Shown here: positions 20,381 to 28,434 of the stretch, in pieces
How positions within the stretch are numbered: position 1 is the stretch's first letter
How the letters are laid out: every line of letters begins with the position of its first letter
Source of the DNA: Acinetobacter rudis
GTDB taxonomy: Bacteria; Pseudomonadota; Gammaproteobacteria; Pseudomonadales; Moraxellaceae
Assembly (NCBI RefSeq): GCF_031157835.1
Contig: NZ_JAVIDR010000001.1
Coordinates: 124,001 to 188,000 of the forward strand
Direction: 5' to 3'
Length of the DNA: 64,000 nt
Notes under the pieces: generated by a model
Told to the model about the DNA's origin: nothing
What the model saw: only the letters and a program-made list of their open reading frames with translations
Database searches by the model: none
Program-made: the position numbers and the translations under genes

Positions 20381-21493
20381 TTACTGCGCAGCTTTCACTA
20401 TATATTTCGCAATAGCGCATAAATGTTCATCTGCACCATGCTTAGCCACGATTTGAAGTCCTACAGGCAAGCCTGTTTCAGTTTCTAATGGCAGTGAAAT
20501 TGCAGGATGTCCAGATAAATTAAATGGTCGTACCAAACTGGTTAAATTTAAAAATGCAGCGGTATTTTCCGCATCTACAACCTGAGGTGGAATCTGCGGT
20601 AAAGTCGGTAAAATGAGTGCATCATATTGATCAAGCAGCGCATCTAATTCGGCACTAAAGTCTGCTTTAATCAGTTGAGCTTGTTCCACTTGTGCCAAAG
20701 TTGTATCTGCAGCCTTAAGTAACCTTTGTTGGACATCAGCACCCAGCAAATGAGTCTTGGTTAAGTCGCCATAAGACTGCCAATTTTCATAATTAATCAT
20801 CTGCATCCCAGCAGAAAACGCAGCCTCAAAGTGCTCTAGAGAAACAGCTGAAGCTCCAATTTTGGCCTGATTCAAATAATTATGAATACATTCGAGCACT
20901 TCTGTTTCAGCCTGCACATTTAAAAATGCGAGTTTAGGTGCTTGTGTTAAAGCTGTAGACACTTGAAAATTTGTATCAATAATCTGCATTGCAATTTCAA
21001 TCATCTCAATTGATGCAGCAAAAGGCCCAACACAATCGAGTGAACTATTTTCAGGATGAACACCAACTCGGCTCACTCGATTAAAGGTAGGTTTTAAGCC
21101 ATACACACCACAGCAAGCTGCAGGCATACGAATTGATCCACCTGTATCTGTACCTAAAGTAAAGTCAGCAAGACCTGCTGCAATTGCTGCCGCAGAACCA
21201 CTTGAGGAACCACCAGGAATAAGTTTTGGATATTTTGGATTAAGTGCTGTGCCAAAAGTGTGATTGATTCCTGTAATACCAAATGCCAGCTCATGCAAGT
21301 TAGTCTTGGCAGTAATTTGACAATCTGCCGCCAAAATTCGATCAACTACAGTTGCATTTTCTTGCGCCGCATCACTGTGCATCAATGCCTGACTACCAGC
21401 CATGGTTTTCATACCTTGGATATCAATGGAATCCTTCACCATTACTCTCAACGTACCTGTACCTTTTTGTACATCTTGTACAATAATATTCAT
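20381..21493 (-). CDS. iacH: Amidase-signature family hydrolase of the iac operon
   Basis: 370 aa, shorter than typical amidases of 450-500 aa. The amidase signature is intact: catalytic Lys in RVMVKDSIDIQG, the Gly/Ser-rich IPGGSSSGSAAAIAAGLA, and the nucleophile Ser in GTDTGGSIRMPAACCG. It is the first gene of the minus-strand iac operon and sits right behind a strong promoter and palindrome. In the pathway it is thought to hydrolyse an amide bond of an opened intermediate; this is inferred from the family. Confidence 0.83.
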   Translation of the reverse strand: MNIIVQDVQKGTGTLRVMVKDSIDIQGMKTMAGSQALMHSDAAQENATVVDRILAADCQITAKTNLHELAFGITGINHTFGTALNPKYPKLIPGGSSSGSAAAIAAGLADFTLGTDTGGSIRMPAACCGVYGLKPTFNRVSRVGVHPENSSLDCVGPFAASIEMIEIAMQIIDTNFQVSTALTQAPKLAFLNVQAETEVLECIHNYLNQAKIGASAVSLEHFEAAFSAGMQMINYENWQSYGDLTKTHLLGADVQQRLLKAADTTLAQVEQAQLIKADFSAELDALLDQYDALILPTLPQIPPQVVDAENTAAFLNLTSLVRPFNLSGHPAISLPLETETGLPVGLQIVAKHGADEHLCAIAKYIVKAAQ

Positions 21494-21508
21494 TCACTTT
21501 TCCATGTA

Positions 21509-21538
21509 TTTTTCCTATATATGCAAATATCGGAAAAA
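21509..21538. promoter_or_regulatory. 30-bp palindrome, probable IacR operator
   Basis: Arms TTTTTCCTATAT (21509-21520) and ATATCGGAAAAA (21527-21538) pair at 11 of 12 positions around a central TGCA; 26 of 30 positions are symmetric. The element overlaps the -10 of the iacH promoter and lies 16 bases before the iacH start. Size and symmetry suit a MarR-type repressor. Confidence 0.7.
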
Positions 21539-21554
21539 GTGATGGAATTGTCAA
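21526..21554 (-). promoter_or_regulatory. sigma70-type promoter of the iac operon
   Basis: On the minus strand a perfect -35 TTGACA (21554-21549) is followed by a 17-base spacer and a -10 GATATT (21531-21526, 4 of 6). The -10 is inside the palindrome at 21509-21538, so bound repressor would block polymerase. Confidence 0.65.
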
Positions 21555-21598
21555 GTATTTTTCATCATCAAGAACAAAGAAAATATTTTTAATTTTTG

Positions 21599-21604
21599 TA
21601 TAAT
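21599..21604 (+). promoter_or_regulatory. -10 element of the iacR promoter
   Basis: A perfect TATAAT lies 36 bases before the ATG at 21641. No good -35 is visible at the right distance. It overlaps a TTG at 21596 that could otherwise be taken as an upstream start. Confidence 0.45.
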
Positions 21605-21640
21605 GTCCTCAGTCCACTTTTAAAATGTTATGACTCTTCC

Positions 21641-22108
21641 ATGCTGAATCATTTAGAACAATTCTTGCCTAACAACGAACCTGACAGTCTACAGAGCTAT
21701 CCTTTTTTTTGGGTCTCTCAAGTGAATGGCAAATACACACAATTAATTGAAAAATCTATAAAAAAACTAGGCATAGACAATACTCGTCGTAAGATTATTC
21801 TGAGTACCAATGCCTTACAACAGGCCAGTATTACCGATATTGCCAATTTATCTACCATTAAACTTACAACAGCAACTAAAGCGATTTACCGATTGGTTGA
21901 AGATGATATTGTGCAAGTTTTTTCATCAGAAACAGATGAGCGAATTTCAATGGTCAAACTAACAAGCAAAGGCCAAGAGCTTGTTGAACAAATCAATCAA
22001 ATTAGTCAGGTTGCCTTATCTGGAATTTTAAATGCCTTTGATGATGAGGAACTCCATCATCTCAATGCTCAACTAAAAAAACTGTTTAATCTCATGCCGA
22101 CGAGTTAA
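21641..22108 (+). CDS. iacR: MarR-family repressor of indole-3-acetate catabolism
   Basis: 155 aa from the ATG at 21641; a TTG at 21596 would read through the promoter -10. The winged helix-turn-helix is seen in ASITDIANLSTIKLTTATKA (recognition helix) and the wing in SSETDERISMVKLTSKGQE. It is divergent from iacH with the palindrome between, the standard arrangement for IacR. In Acinetobacter, IacR represses the iac genes and indole-3-acetate releases it. Name by family plus context. Confidence 0.82.
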   Translation: MLNHLEQFLPNNEPDSLQSYPFFWVSQVNGKYTQLIEKSIKKLGIDNTRRKIILSTNALQQASITDIANLSTIKLTTATKAIYRLVEDDIVQVFSSETDERISMVKLTSKGQELVEQINQISQVALSGILNAFDDEELHHLNAQLKKLFNLMPTS

Positions 22109-22117
22109 AACACAAAG

Positions 22118-22251
22118 GCCCATAAACCTAGCAGTAAATGGGCTTATATCTAGTGTTTTAATGGTATTTGATCATTGCATATCAATTGCAGTCACAATAC
22201 AAATTACAAGAAAGGATCAAAGCCCATGATTAAGCAATAAACTTTGATCCT
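22118..22251. terminator. Two hairpins between convergent iacR and the MFS gene
   Basis: Hairpin 1: GCCCAT (22118-22123) and ATGGGC (22138-22143). Hairpin 2: AGGATCAAAG (22213-22222) and CTTTGATCCT (22242-22251), a perfect 10-bp stem with a 19-base loop. Neither has a long T run, but their position between convergent genes suggests termination. Confidence 0.45.
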
Positions 22252-22270
22252 ATCTGGCACAAACACCACC

Positions 22271-23611
22271 CTAACCCTGTTCCTGTTGCATACTATCGCT
22301 AAATGCTTGGCAGCCTCTTTTAAGTAAAATAAATGCCAGTACACAAGAAATAGAGCCCACTATAGAAAGAGACATCCCCACCATTAATGGATTTTTAAAA
22401 ACCTGATCCGTAATCAGTGCAACCAAAGTAGTCCCTATTCCAACAGCAACTAAGTTACTAATTAATAAAAATATAGAAGAAATTTGTGCACGCAACTGAT
22501 TTGGAGCCAACATCTGCATTGCTGTTGTTGAAATTGGCATAGGAAAAGAGGCAAAAAACATTGCTGGAACTAAAAACACGACAGATAACCACAGCTGATT
22601 CACTTGAGTAAAAATCATGATGGGTAGAATTAATCCTATAATCCCAATAACACCAGTGATCATTGGCGCATCCTTACGCCCCTTTTGAATTAACCAATCA
22701 TTTAACCAACCCGCACAAAATACACCAAGAATATTCGCCACAAGTAGAACACTACCCAACATATAACCTGCTTCTGTTGGTGTTAAGCCAAACTTACGCA
22801 TATAAAATGCTGGAGACCAACTAATTAAACAATACAAAGCCATTGCATAAAAAGTAAAACCTAAATAATGACATTTAAAAGTTAAACCATGCTTTTTAAT
22901 AAACTTAAATGTATCTTTTATGCTGGTCTTTTCGACCTCACCTTGCGCATTTAAACGTTGACCTTTACGCTGCGGTTCCCTTACCGTAAGTAAAACCAAC
23001 AAACCAATAAATACACCAGGTAAACCAACCAATATAAACGCTGCTTGCCATGCTTTAAGCGCACCAAATATAGGCACCTGAATTGCATCCATATTTTTGA
23101 GTAAACCAATGACATAGCCCCCAACTAAAAAGGCGATACCACCACCAACAAAAGAACCTATCGAATATACAGCGACTGCACGTCCTAGTTTATCTTTACT
23201 AAACATATCACTAAACATCGAATATGCTGCTGGGGATAATGCTGCTTCTCCTACTCCTACTCCCATTCGGCTTAAAAACAGTTGAATAAAATTCTTACTT
23301 AGACCACAGAATGCTGTTGCAATACTCCAAAACACCACGCCAACTGCAATAATTTTTGGTCGAGAAAACCGGTCAGCTAAATATGCCAAAGGTAATCCCA
23401 TAAATGCGTAAAATAATGAAAAAGCCAAACCATGTAATAAACTAAATTGCGTATCAGAAAGCCCAAGATCTGCCTTAATCGGTTCAATCATCAAAGCTAA
23501 TATTTGCCGATCTATGAATGAAAATATATATGCCAACATGCAGAGTAAAACTACATACCACGCATAAATATTCGATTTAGCCCTTCTAGGCTCAGTTGAA
23601 TGCGTATCCAT
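22271..23611 (-). CDS. MFS transporter (spinster/ACS-like), possible aromatic acid permease
   Basis: 446 aa with twelve hydrophobic segments. Motifs: FIDRQILALMIEPIKADLG in helix 1, the loop 2-3 motif LADRFSRPKIIAVG, and GVGEAALSPAAYSMFSDMF in helix 4-5. These fit the Spns/ACS families of organic anion carriers. It is convergent with iacR and close to the iac operon, so uptake of indole-3-acetate or a related acid is plausible but unproven. Its 5' region carries two palindromes. Confidence 0.78.
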   Translation of the reverse strand: MDTHSTEPRRAKSNIYAWYVVLLCMLAYIFSFIDRQILALMIEPIKADLGLSDTQFSLLHGLAFSLFYAFMGLPLAYLADRFSRPKIIAVGVVFWSIATAFCGLSKNFIQLFLSRMGVGVGEAALSPAAYSMFSDMFSKDKLGRAVAVYSIGSFVGGGIAFLVGGYVIGLLKNMDAIQVPIFGALKAWQAAFILVGLPGVFIGLLVLLTVREPQRKGQRLNAQGEVEKTSIKDTFKFIKKHGLTFKCHYLGFTFYAMALYCLISWSPAFYMRKFGLTPTEAGYMLGSVLLVANILGVFCAGWLNDWLIQKGRKDAPMITGVIGIIGLILPIMIFTQVNQLWLSVVFLVPAMFFASFPMPISTTAMQMLAPNQLRAQISSIFLLISNLVAVGIGTTLVALITDQVFKNPLMVGMSLSIVGSISCVLAFILLKRGCQAFSDSMQQEQG

Positions 23612-23971
23612 CTTTCTTCCTTGTTTATGCCATTTTTTTCATTTGCCCTAATACTAAAAATCCATGATCAAAATACATTTCCTTTTCTGATCAATTTTCA
23701 GCTAGCAAAACAAACTTGTCATTTTTATTACTTTTACATGGAATTTTCCATAATATTTTAGGTATAAAAATATACCTTTTCGTTTTATTAAAATTTTATT
23801 TATTCAGACTTACACAGTAAAACCATACATAATATATTGATATTTAAATATTTTATTAGATAAAAACAAACTATATTTTTTAATATTCAAGATATTCCCC
23901 TAAAAATTATTTTAAAATTATATTGAATTTTACATTTATTTTTGATTTAAAATGAAGCCTATAATTGATAT
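23612..23971. promoter_or_regulatory. AT-rich divergent intergenic region with two palindromes
   Basis: 360 bases between divergent genes, very AT-rich. ATGGAA-TT-TTCCAT (23738-23751) and GGTATA-AAAA-TATACC (23761-23776) are two neighbouring perfect inverted repeats about 130-165 bp upstream of the MFS gene. A TATAAT at 23960-23965 precedes the plus-strand gene. No coding sequence seen. Confidence 0.5.
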
Positions 23972-24376
23972 ATGGAAATGGATATGGCACTTGTAAAAGA
24001 ACAAGCAATTGAAAGCATCCACACGATGCATGTACTTATTGAAAAAGTATTTAGTGGTAAACATGCTGAACAGGATCTCCCAGCACTCATTGACCATTTT
24101 GCTGAGCATTTTGAAATGGTTGGTGCTGCTGGAAAACGTATTACCCTACAGGAAGTCAGCAATCTATTTAGTCAAAATCAAGGAAAAATGCCAGATATCC
24201 AAATTGAAATTTATGATGAGCAAGTTTTGTTACAGACCGAACACGCTATCGTACTTACCTATACAGAAAAACACACCAAAGCTTCAGGCGTATTGATTCG
24301 ACGCTCGTGTGGGTTGATTGAAGAGATTAATGGCAAAATGAAATGGAGCTATTTACAAGAAACTTTTCTAGCGTAA
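23972..24376 (+). CDS. NTF2-like / DUF4440-type small protein
   Basis: 134 aa, cytoplasmic, without membrane segments. The pattern of an N-terminal helix (AIESIHTMHVLIEKVFSGK), HFEMVGAAGKRITLQEV and a final SYLQETFLA matches SnoaL/DUF4440 NTF2-like folds. Function unknown. Three in-frame ATGs occur within the first five codons (23972, 23978, 23984); a TATAAT ends at 23965, so the third, preceded by GGAAATGGAT, may be the real start. A terminator follows. Confidence 0.65.
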   Translation: MEMDMALVKEQAIESIHTMHVLIEKVFSGKHAEQDLPALIDHFAEHFEMVGAAGKRITLQEVSNLFSQNQGKMPDIQIEIYDEQVLLQTEHAIVLTYTEKHTKASGVLIRRSCGLIEEINGKMKWSYLQETFLA

Positions 24377-24390
24377 AAACTTGAATGCTT

Positions 24391-24434
24391 ACACTCTAAT
24401 ACTGGGTCACTCCTCTAAATATTAGAGTGTTTTC
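24391..24434 (+). terminator. Terminator after the NTF2-like gene
   Basis: ACACTCTAATA (24391-24401) and TATTAGAGTGT (24420-24430), perfect 11-bp stem with an 18-base loop followed by TTTT. Confidence 0.8.
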
Positions 24435-24520
24435 ATTTGTTACTTCCAACACTACATCGCATAAAGTTTTAGTTACTAGATTAAATTCAAAATATAATAA
24501 TCTATGCCAAATTATAGGCA

Positions 24521-24550
24521 AGAAAAAAGCCCTTGCTTTCACAAGGGCTT
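24521..24550 (-). terminator. Minus-strand terminator of the interrupted tRNA-Ser gene
   Basis: AAGCCCTTG (24527-24535) and CAAGGGCTT (24542-24550), perfect 9-bp stem with a 6-base loop. Reading the minus strand it is followed by a T run (24526-24523). It sits directly downstream of the tRNA-Ser 3' end fragment at 24562, as a tRNA terminator would. Confidence 0.75.
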
Positions 24551-24561
24551 GATTCAGAATT

Positions 24562-24575
24562 TGGCGGAAGCGGTG
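24562..24575 (-). other. Attachment site: 3' end of a tRNA-Ser gene at the island boundary
   Basis: TGGCGGAAGCGGTG is the reverse complement of CACCGCTTCCGCCA, the 3' end including CCA of a tRNA-Ser whose acceptor stem is GGAAGCG/CGCTTCC. To the right the sequence stops matching a tRNA (no T-loop). Only the 3' tip is present, with the tRNA's terminator on its left. A tyrosine integrase gene starts about 150 bases to the right. This is the usual product of integration into a tRNA 3' end. The intact tRNA and the other junction were not seen in the window. Confidence 0.65.
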
Positions 24576-24726
24576 TCCGTATAACACCAGTATTATGCCG
24601 TCCAACCCAATCCAACATAAATTTATTTTTCAATAACTTAAATAAATATCTTTCCAACCACGTCTTGCCAAACCCAGTCATTTCAAATATTCTATGTGGG
24701 TTTTTATGTGGGACAAGAACAAGCCT

Positions 24727-26004
24727 ATGCCTAAGAAAGCCAAAGAACTCTCTGCGCTCAGTGTAGCAAAAATCAAAGGAAATGGCAGGCATGCTGTAGG
24801 CGGTGTCAATGGTTTGCACCTGCGTATTGTGAACGACTCTCGTGCTTGGGTTCTACGTGTTGTTGTAGGTCAGCGCTTTGATGAAAATGGAAAACAGCAA
24901 CTTCATCGCCGTGATATTGGATTGGGATCTTACCCAGAAGTGTCACTAGCAGAAGCAAGGGCTAAAGCTCATGAAATGAAAGCCCAAATCCGAAATGGGA
25001 ATGATCCTATCCAACAAAAACAAGATCAACTTCAAGCTTTACGTATTCAAAAACTTCGTAATCGTACTTTCCGTGAATGTGCTCAGATTGTGATTGCCAA
25101 TAAATCTCGTGAATTAAAGAATCAGAAGCATATTGCTCAATGGTCTACCACATTAGAAACTTATATCTATCCTACTCTTGGTGATATTAATATTGGCACA
25201 ATTACTAAAGTTGATATTGCTGAAGTTCTTAGACCTATCTGGATTGAGAAGAACGAAACAGCTAAACGTATTCGTGGTCGTATTGAGACTATTTTTGATT
25301 ATGCAAAGGCTATGGAGTATTTTGAAGGTGACAACCCTGCTGAATGGAAAGGTAATCTTGAACCTATATTAGGTAACTTAAAGCAGGAATCACGCCCTCA
25401 TCCATCTTTGCCTTATGATCAGATTGCTACATTCGTTCAGCACCTCCGTCAAAAAGATGGGATTTCCCCTAAAGCTTTAGAATTTGCAATTTTAACAGCA
25501 TGTCGCTCTGGGGAAATTTTTGGAGCAACTTGGCAAGAAATTGATTTTAAAAATAAAGTCTGGACTATTCCAAAAGAGCGCATGAAAGCTGAAAAAGAAC
25601 ATCGTGTTCCACTTTCAGAACCAGCAATTGAATTATTAAAGTCAATTCAGACTCATACCAGATCTCAAAGTTATATTTTCCCTGCACCTCGTACTGGTAG
25701 CATGCTTTCAGACATGTCCTTAACTGCTTTGATTAAGCGTATGCATGAACAAAAACTCAAGGAAAATTGCTTAGGCTATATTGACCCGAAACAAAATCGA
25801 GTAATTACCACACATGGTTTTAGGTCGACATTTCGTGACTGGTCAGCTGATAAAACCGATTACCCTAGAGAAGTCTGCGAGCATGTTCTAGCTCACAAAC
25901 TACCTGATGAAGTTGAAGCCGCTTATTTACGTGGTGCCTATCTTGAAAAACGTAAAAGTTTAATGGCTGATTGGGCTGAATTCTGTACTACATACTTTAA
26001 GTAA
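24727..26004 (+). CDS. int: P4-type tyrosine integrase of the genomic island
   Basis: 425 aa from the ATG at 24727 (MPKKAKELSALSVAKIKGN); upstream in-frame ATGs at 24694 and 24706 are alternatives. N-terminal arm-binding domain (DUF4102 type: GGVNGLHLRIV, DIGLGSYPEVSLAEARAKA), a core-binding domain (WSTTLETYIYPTLGDI), and the catalytic domain with Arg in LTACRSGEIFGATW, HGFRSTFRDWS (His-x-x-Arg) and the final Tyr in AAYLRGAYLEKR. It catalyses site-specific integration and excision, here next to a tRNA-Ser fragment. TGTGGG repeats lie just upstream (24691-24716). Confidence 0.92.
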   Translation: MPKKAKELSALSVAKIKGNGRHAVGGVNGLHLRIVNDSRAWVLRVVVGQRFDENGKQQLHRRDIGLGSYPEVSLAEARAKAHEMKAQIRNGNDPIQQKQDQLQALRIQKLRNRTFRECAQIVIANKSRELKNQKHIAQWSTTLETYIYPTLGDINIGTITKVDIAEVLRPIWIEKNETAKRIRGRIETIFDYAKAMEYFEGDNPAEWKGNLEPILGNLKQESRPHPSLPYDQIATFVQHLRQKDGISPKALEFAILTACRSGEIFGATWQEIDFKNKVWTIPKERMKAEKEHRVPLSEPAIELLKSIQTHTRSQSYIFPAPRTGSMLSDMSLTALIKRMHEQKLKENCLGYIDPKQNRVITTHGFRSTFRDWSADKTDYPREVCEHVLAHKLPDEVEAAYLRGAYLEKRKSLMADWAEFCTTYFK

Positions 26005-26006
26005 CC

Positions 26007-26054
26007 AACAGAAAATAAATGCTTCAACAATCTATCTAAGCATTATTTCTGTTT
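26007..26054 (+). terminator. Long hairpin after the integrase gene
   Basis: AACAGAAAATAAATGCTT (26007-26024) pairs with AAGCATTATTTCTGTT (26038-26053), 16 pairs with two bulged bases and a 13-base loop. It starts 3 bases after the stop and is followed by TTTCTATTT. Confidence 0.6.
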
Positions 26055-26313
26055 CTATTTGAGTCAAGTGATACACAGGAATTCCGTAGACTAGTAGCCT
26101 CACCCAGTTTCGCTTGACCTGAAACGAGCAATGCAATTTTTTCAGTTCCTGAGCTACCTAGTTTGTTTTACTCATTCACTTCCTTTACAGGTATTCAACG
26201 GCATGTGTTCTTGCTTATTACATAAGTTATTGATTCCATATCACATGATTTTGTGCTACACAATATATCTCTACTATCACTAATTGACCAAAAGTTCAAG
26301 GCACCATAACACC
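26055..26313. other. Noncoding stretch upstream of gajA
   Basis: About 260 bases without a gene between the integrase terminator and gajA. It should hold the gajAB promoter; no clear -35/-10 pair or long repeat was found. Confidence 0.4.
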
Positions 26314-28434
26314 ATGTATATTAGCCAATTATCTATCGTTAACTATAAAAACTTCAAGCAGGAAAAATTTAAGTTCAAAAGAAAATCGGTAAACAACATC
26401 ATTGGTGAAAATGCCTCTGGTAAAACTAATGTTTTCCAAGCCATGAGATTGATTCTAGATGACTCATTGCCTGCTAATGCAAAATTCCTTTCTAGGGAGG
26501 ATTTTCACAGAGGACTAGGAGAACCATTTGGGCATTGGATAATCATTTCCCTCAATTTTTCTGGTTTAGGGGATACAGAAGAACAGCAAGTTTTAGCGAA
26601 CTACATATTAAATGATGGAGAAGATCATAAGACATCAACGAAAGGAACTTACACCTTTATTTTTAGGCCGAAATTTTCATTCAGACAAGAACTTCACCAA
26701 ATTAGCAATGATCATCGAGACCTTAACACTCGTAAAGATAAAATTCTTGAATTCTGCTCCTCACACACAATATCAAGAGAAACTTATGAACCTGTGGCAT
26801 TTGTTCGAACAAAAATAGATCTAGCTGATGAAAGCATATACCGGGACCACGTCGGAGACTTTAAACAATATATATTCCCAGACCCAAATTTAGAAAGTGA
26901 AGAGCTGATTGGCAATAAAAAACCTCCATATTTTTCTTTAGTAAATGAAGTTGCCTGTACTTACGTAAAAGCACTTAGAAATGTGGTTGCAGATCTCAAA
27001 TATTACAAAACTAATCCTCTGTACAAGCTACTGACCTTAAAAAGTAAACAGATCAATGATGACAAAAGCATTGTTAATGACATAATTAAAGTCAATCAAA
27101 AAATATCCTCGATACCCGAAATCGAAAATCTCAGCAATGATATTTCTCGCTCATTACTAAGTACTATAGGCTCAACTTATTCACCTAAAATTCAAGTATC
27201 ATCACAGCTTCCAGAAGACTTTATCGAATTAATTCAATCTCTTGGTCTAGTCGTGGAAGACTCTTTAAGCTATCAAGGAACTGGAAGAATAGAAGACCTT
27301 AGCCTTGGTGGAGCGAACCTTATATATCTAGCTCTAAAACTTTATGAATATGAATCAATTCGTGACAACGAGGAACACATAACCCACTTCTTGATGATTG
27401 AAGAGCCTGAAGCTCATATTCATAATCATATTCAAAAAACACTTTTTGAAAATTTCAATTTTAAAAACACACAGGTATTCGTATCAACTCACTCTACACA
27501 AATAAGCTCTGTATCAAACATTTCCTCTATGAATATACTTTCAAGAAAAGATGTAAAAACTGAAGTGTATATCCCATCTAATAAACTAGAACTCAGAAAT
27601 ATTCGATGTATTGAAAGATATTTAGATGCTATCCGAAGTGATATTCTATTTGCAAAAAGTGTAATTCTCGTAGAAGGTGATGCAGAATTAATACTTATAC
27701 CTGCATTAGTAAAAAAGACGCTAGGAGTAAGCCTAGAAGAAATGGGCATTAGCCTAATAAAAATGGACGGAACGGTATTCACGCATATATCTGATCTATT
27801 TCATGAAGATAGAATCCGCAGCTACTGTTCCATTCTCACTGATTTAGATAAAGCATTTATAACGCAAGAAAATGATTCTTTCGCAAATGAGGAATATATA
27901 AAGTCTCAATTAAATGCTCAAATGTCAGGAGCAGGTAGGAAGATTGCTCTAGATGATTACACAGTTAACAATACCTACGTTAGTGCTTTTTATGCAGAAA
28001 ATACTTTTGAAACCGAATTAATCAATTACTCCGAAAACGTTAACTTGTTTGAATCGGTAATAAGAACGACCTATACAAGAAAAGCCGATCTTGAAGCAGC
28101 TCTTATAAATATAAATTCCAGCGATACGGCAAAAAAATATCACCACGCATTAAAGTTTGCAAAAAAAATAGGTAAAGGCTGGCTTGCTGCTGAGATGGTA
28201 AACCATATAACAATCGAGAATATTATCCCTGCATACATCCTAAAAGCTATTAAGTTTTCTCTGTCTGATAGAGACATAGATGTAATAGCTTCAAAAATGA
28301 TGGAATATAATGTTGCAGCTATGGATCAGGGATATCAAGACGAAATAAACGAATGTAATAGCTTTGAGGAAAAAATAGCTGTTTATAAGACCTATTACGA
28401 TAATGACACTTTTATTCGTTTTTGGGAAATATAA
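26314..28434 (+). CDS. gajA: Gabija anti-phage protein A (OLD-family ATPase/TOPRIM nuclease)
   Basis: 706 aa from the ATG at 26314; a TTG at 26284 is less likely. The N-terminal ABC-type ATPase has Walker A GENASGKT (residues 31-38), a signature-like LSLGGANLIYLAL and Walker B FLMIEEPEAHIH, then the HSTQISS switch. The C-terminal TOPRIM domain starts at VILVEGDAELILIPAL and has an acidic pair in LTDLDKAF. GajA nicks phage DNA when nucleotides are depleted. The stop overlaps the start of the helicase gene (TAATG), as in Gabija operons. No exotic change was noticed in the motifs. Confidence 0.88.
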   Translation: MYISQLSIVNYKNFKQEKFKFKRKSVNNIIGENASGKTNVFQAMRLILDDSLPANAKFLSREDFHRGLGEPFGHWIIISLNFSGLGDTEEQQVLANYILNDGEDHKTSTKGTYTFIFRPKFSFRQELHQISNDHRDLNTRKDKILEFCSSHTISRETYEPVAFVRTKIDLADESIYRDHVGDFKQYIFPDPNLESEELIGNKKPPYFSLVNEVACTYVKALRNVVADLKYYKTNPLYKLLTLKSKQINDDKSIVNDIIKVNQKISSIPEIENLSNDISRSLLSTIGSTYSPKIQVSSQLPEDFIELIQSLGLVVEDSLSYQGTGRIEDLSLGGANLIYLALKLYEYESIRDNEEHITHFLMIEEPEAHIHNHIQKTLFENFNFKNTQVFVSTHSTQISSVSNISSMNILSRKDVKTEVYIPSNKLELRNIRCIERYLDAIRSDILFAKSVILVEGDAELILIPALVKKTLGVSLEEMGISLIKMDGTVFTHISDLFHEDRIRSYCSILTDLDKAFITQENDSFANEEYIKSQLNAQMSGAGRKIALDDYTVNNTYVSAFYAENTFETELINYSENVNLFESVIRTTYTRKADLEAALININSSDTAKKYHHALKFAKKIGKGWLAAEMVNHITIENIIPAYILKAIKFSLSDRDIDVIASKMMEYNVAAMDQGYQDEINECNSFEEKIAVYKTYYDNDTFIRFWEI

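Noticed and set aside
24562..24640. Possible complete tRNA-Ser at the island edge
   Set aside because: Only the 3' tip matches; there is no T-loop, anticodon arm or matching 5' acceptor strand to the right.
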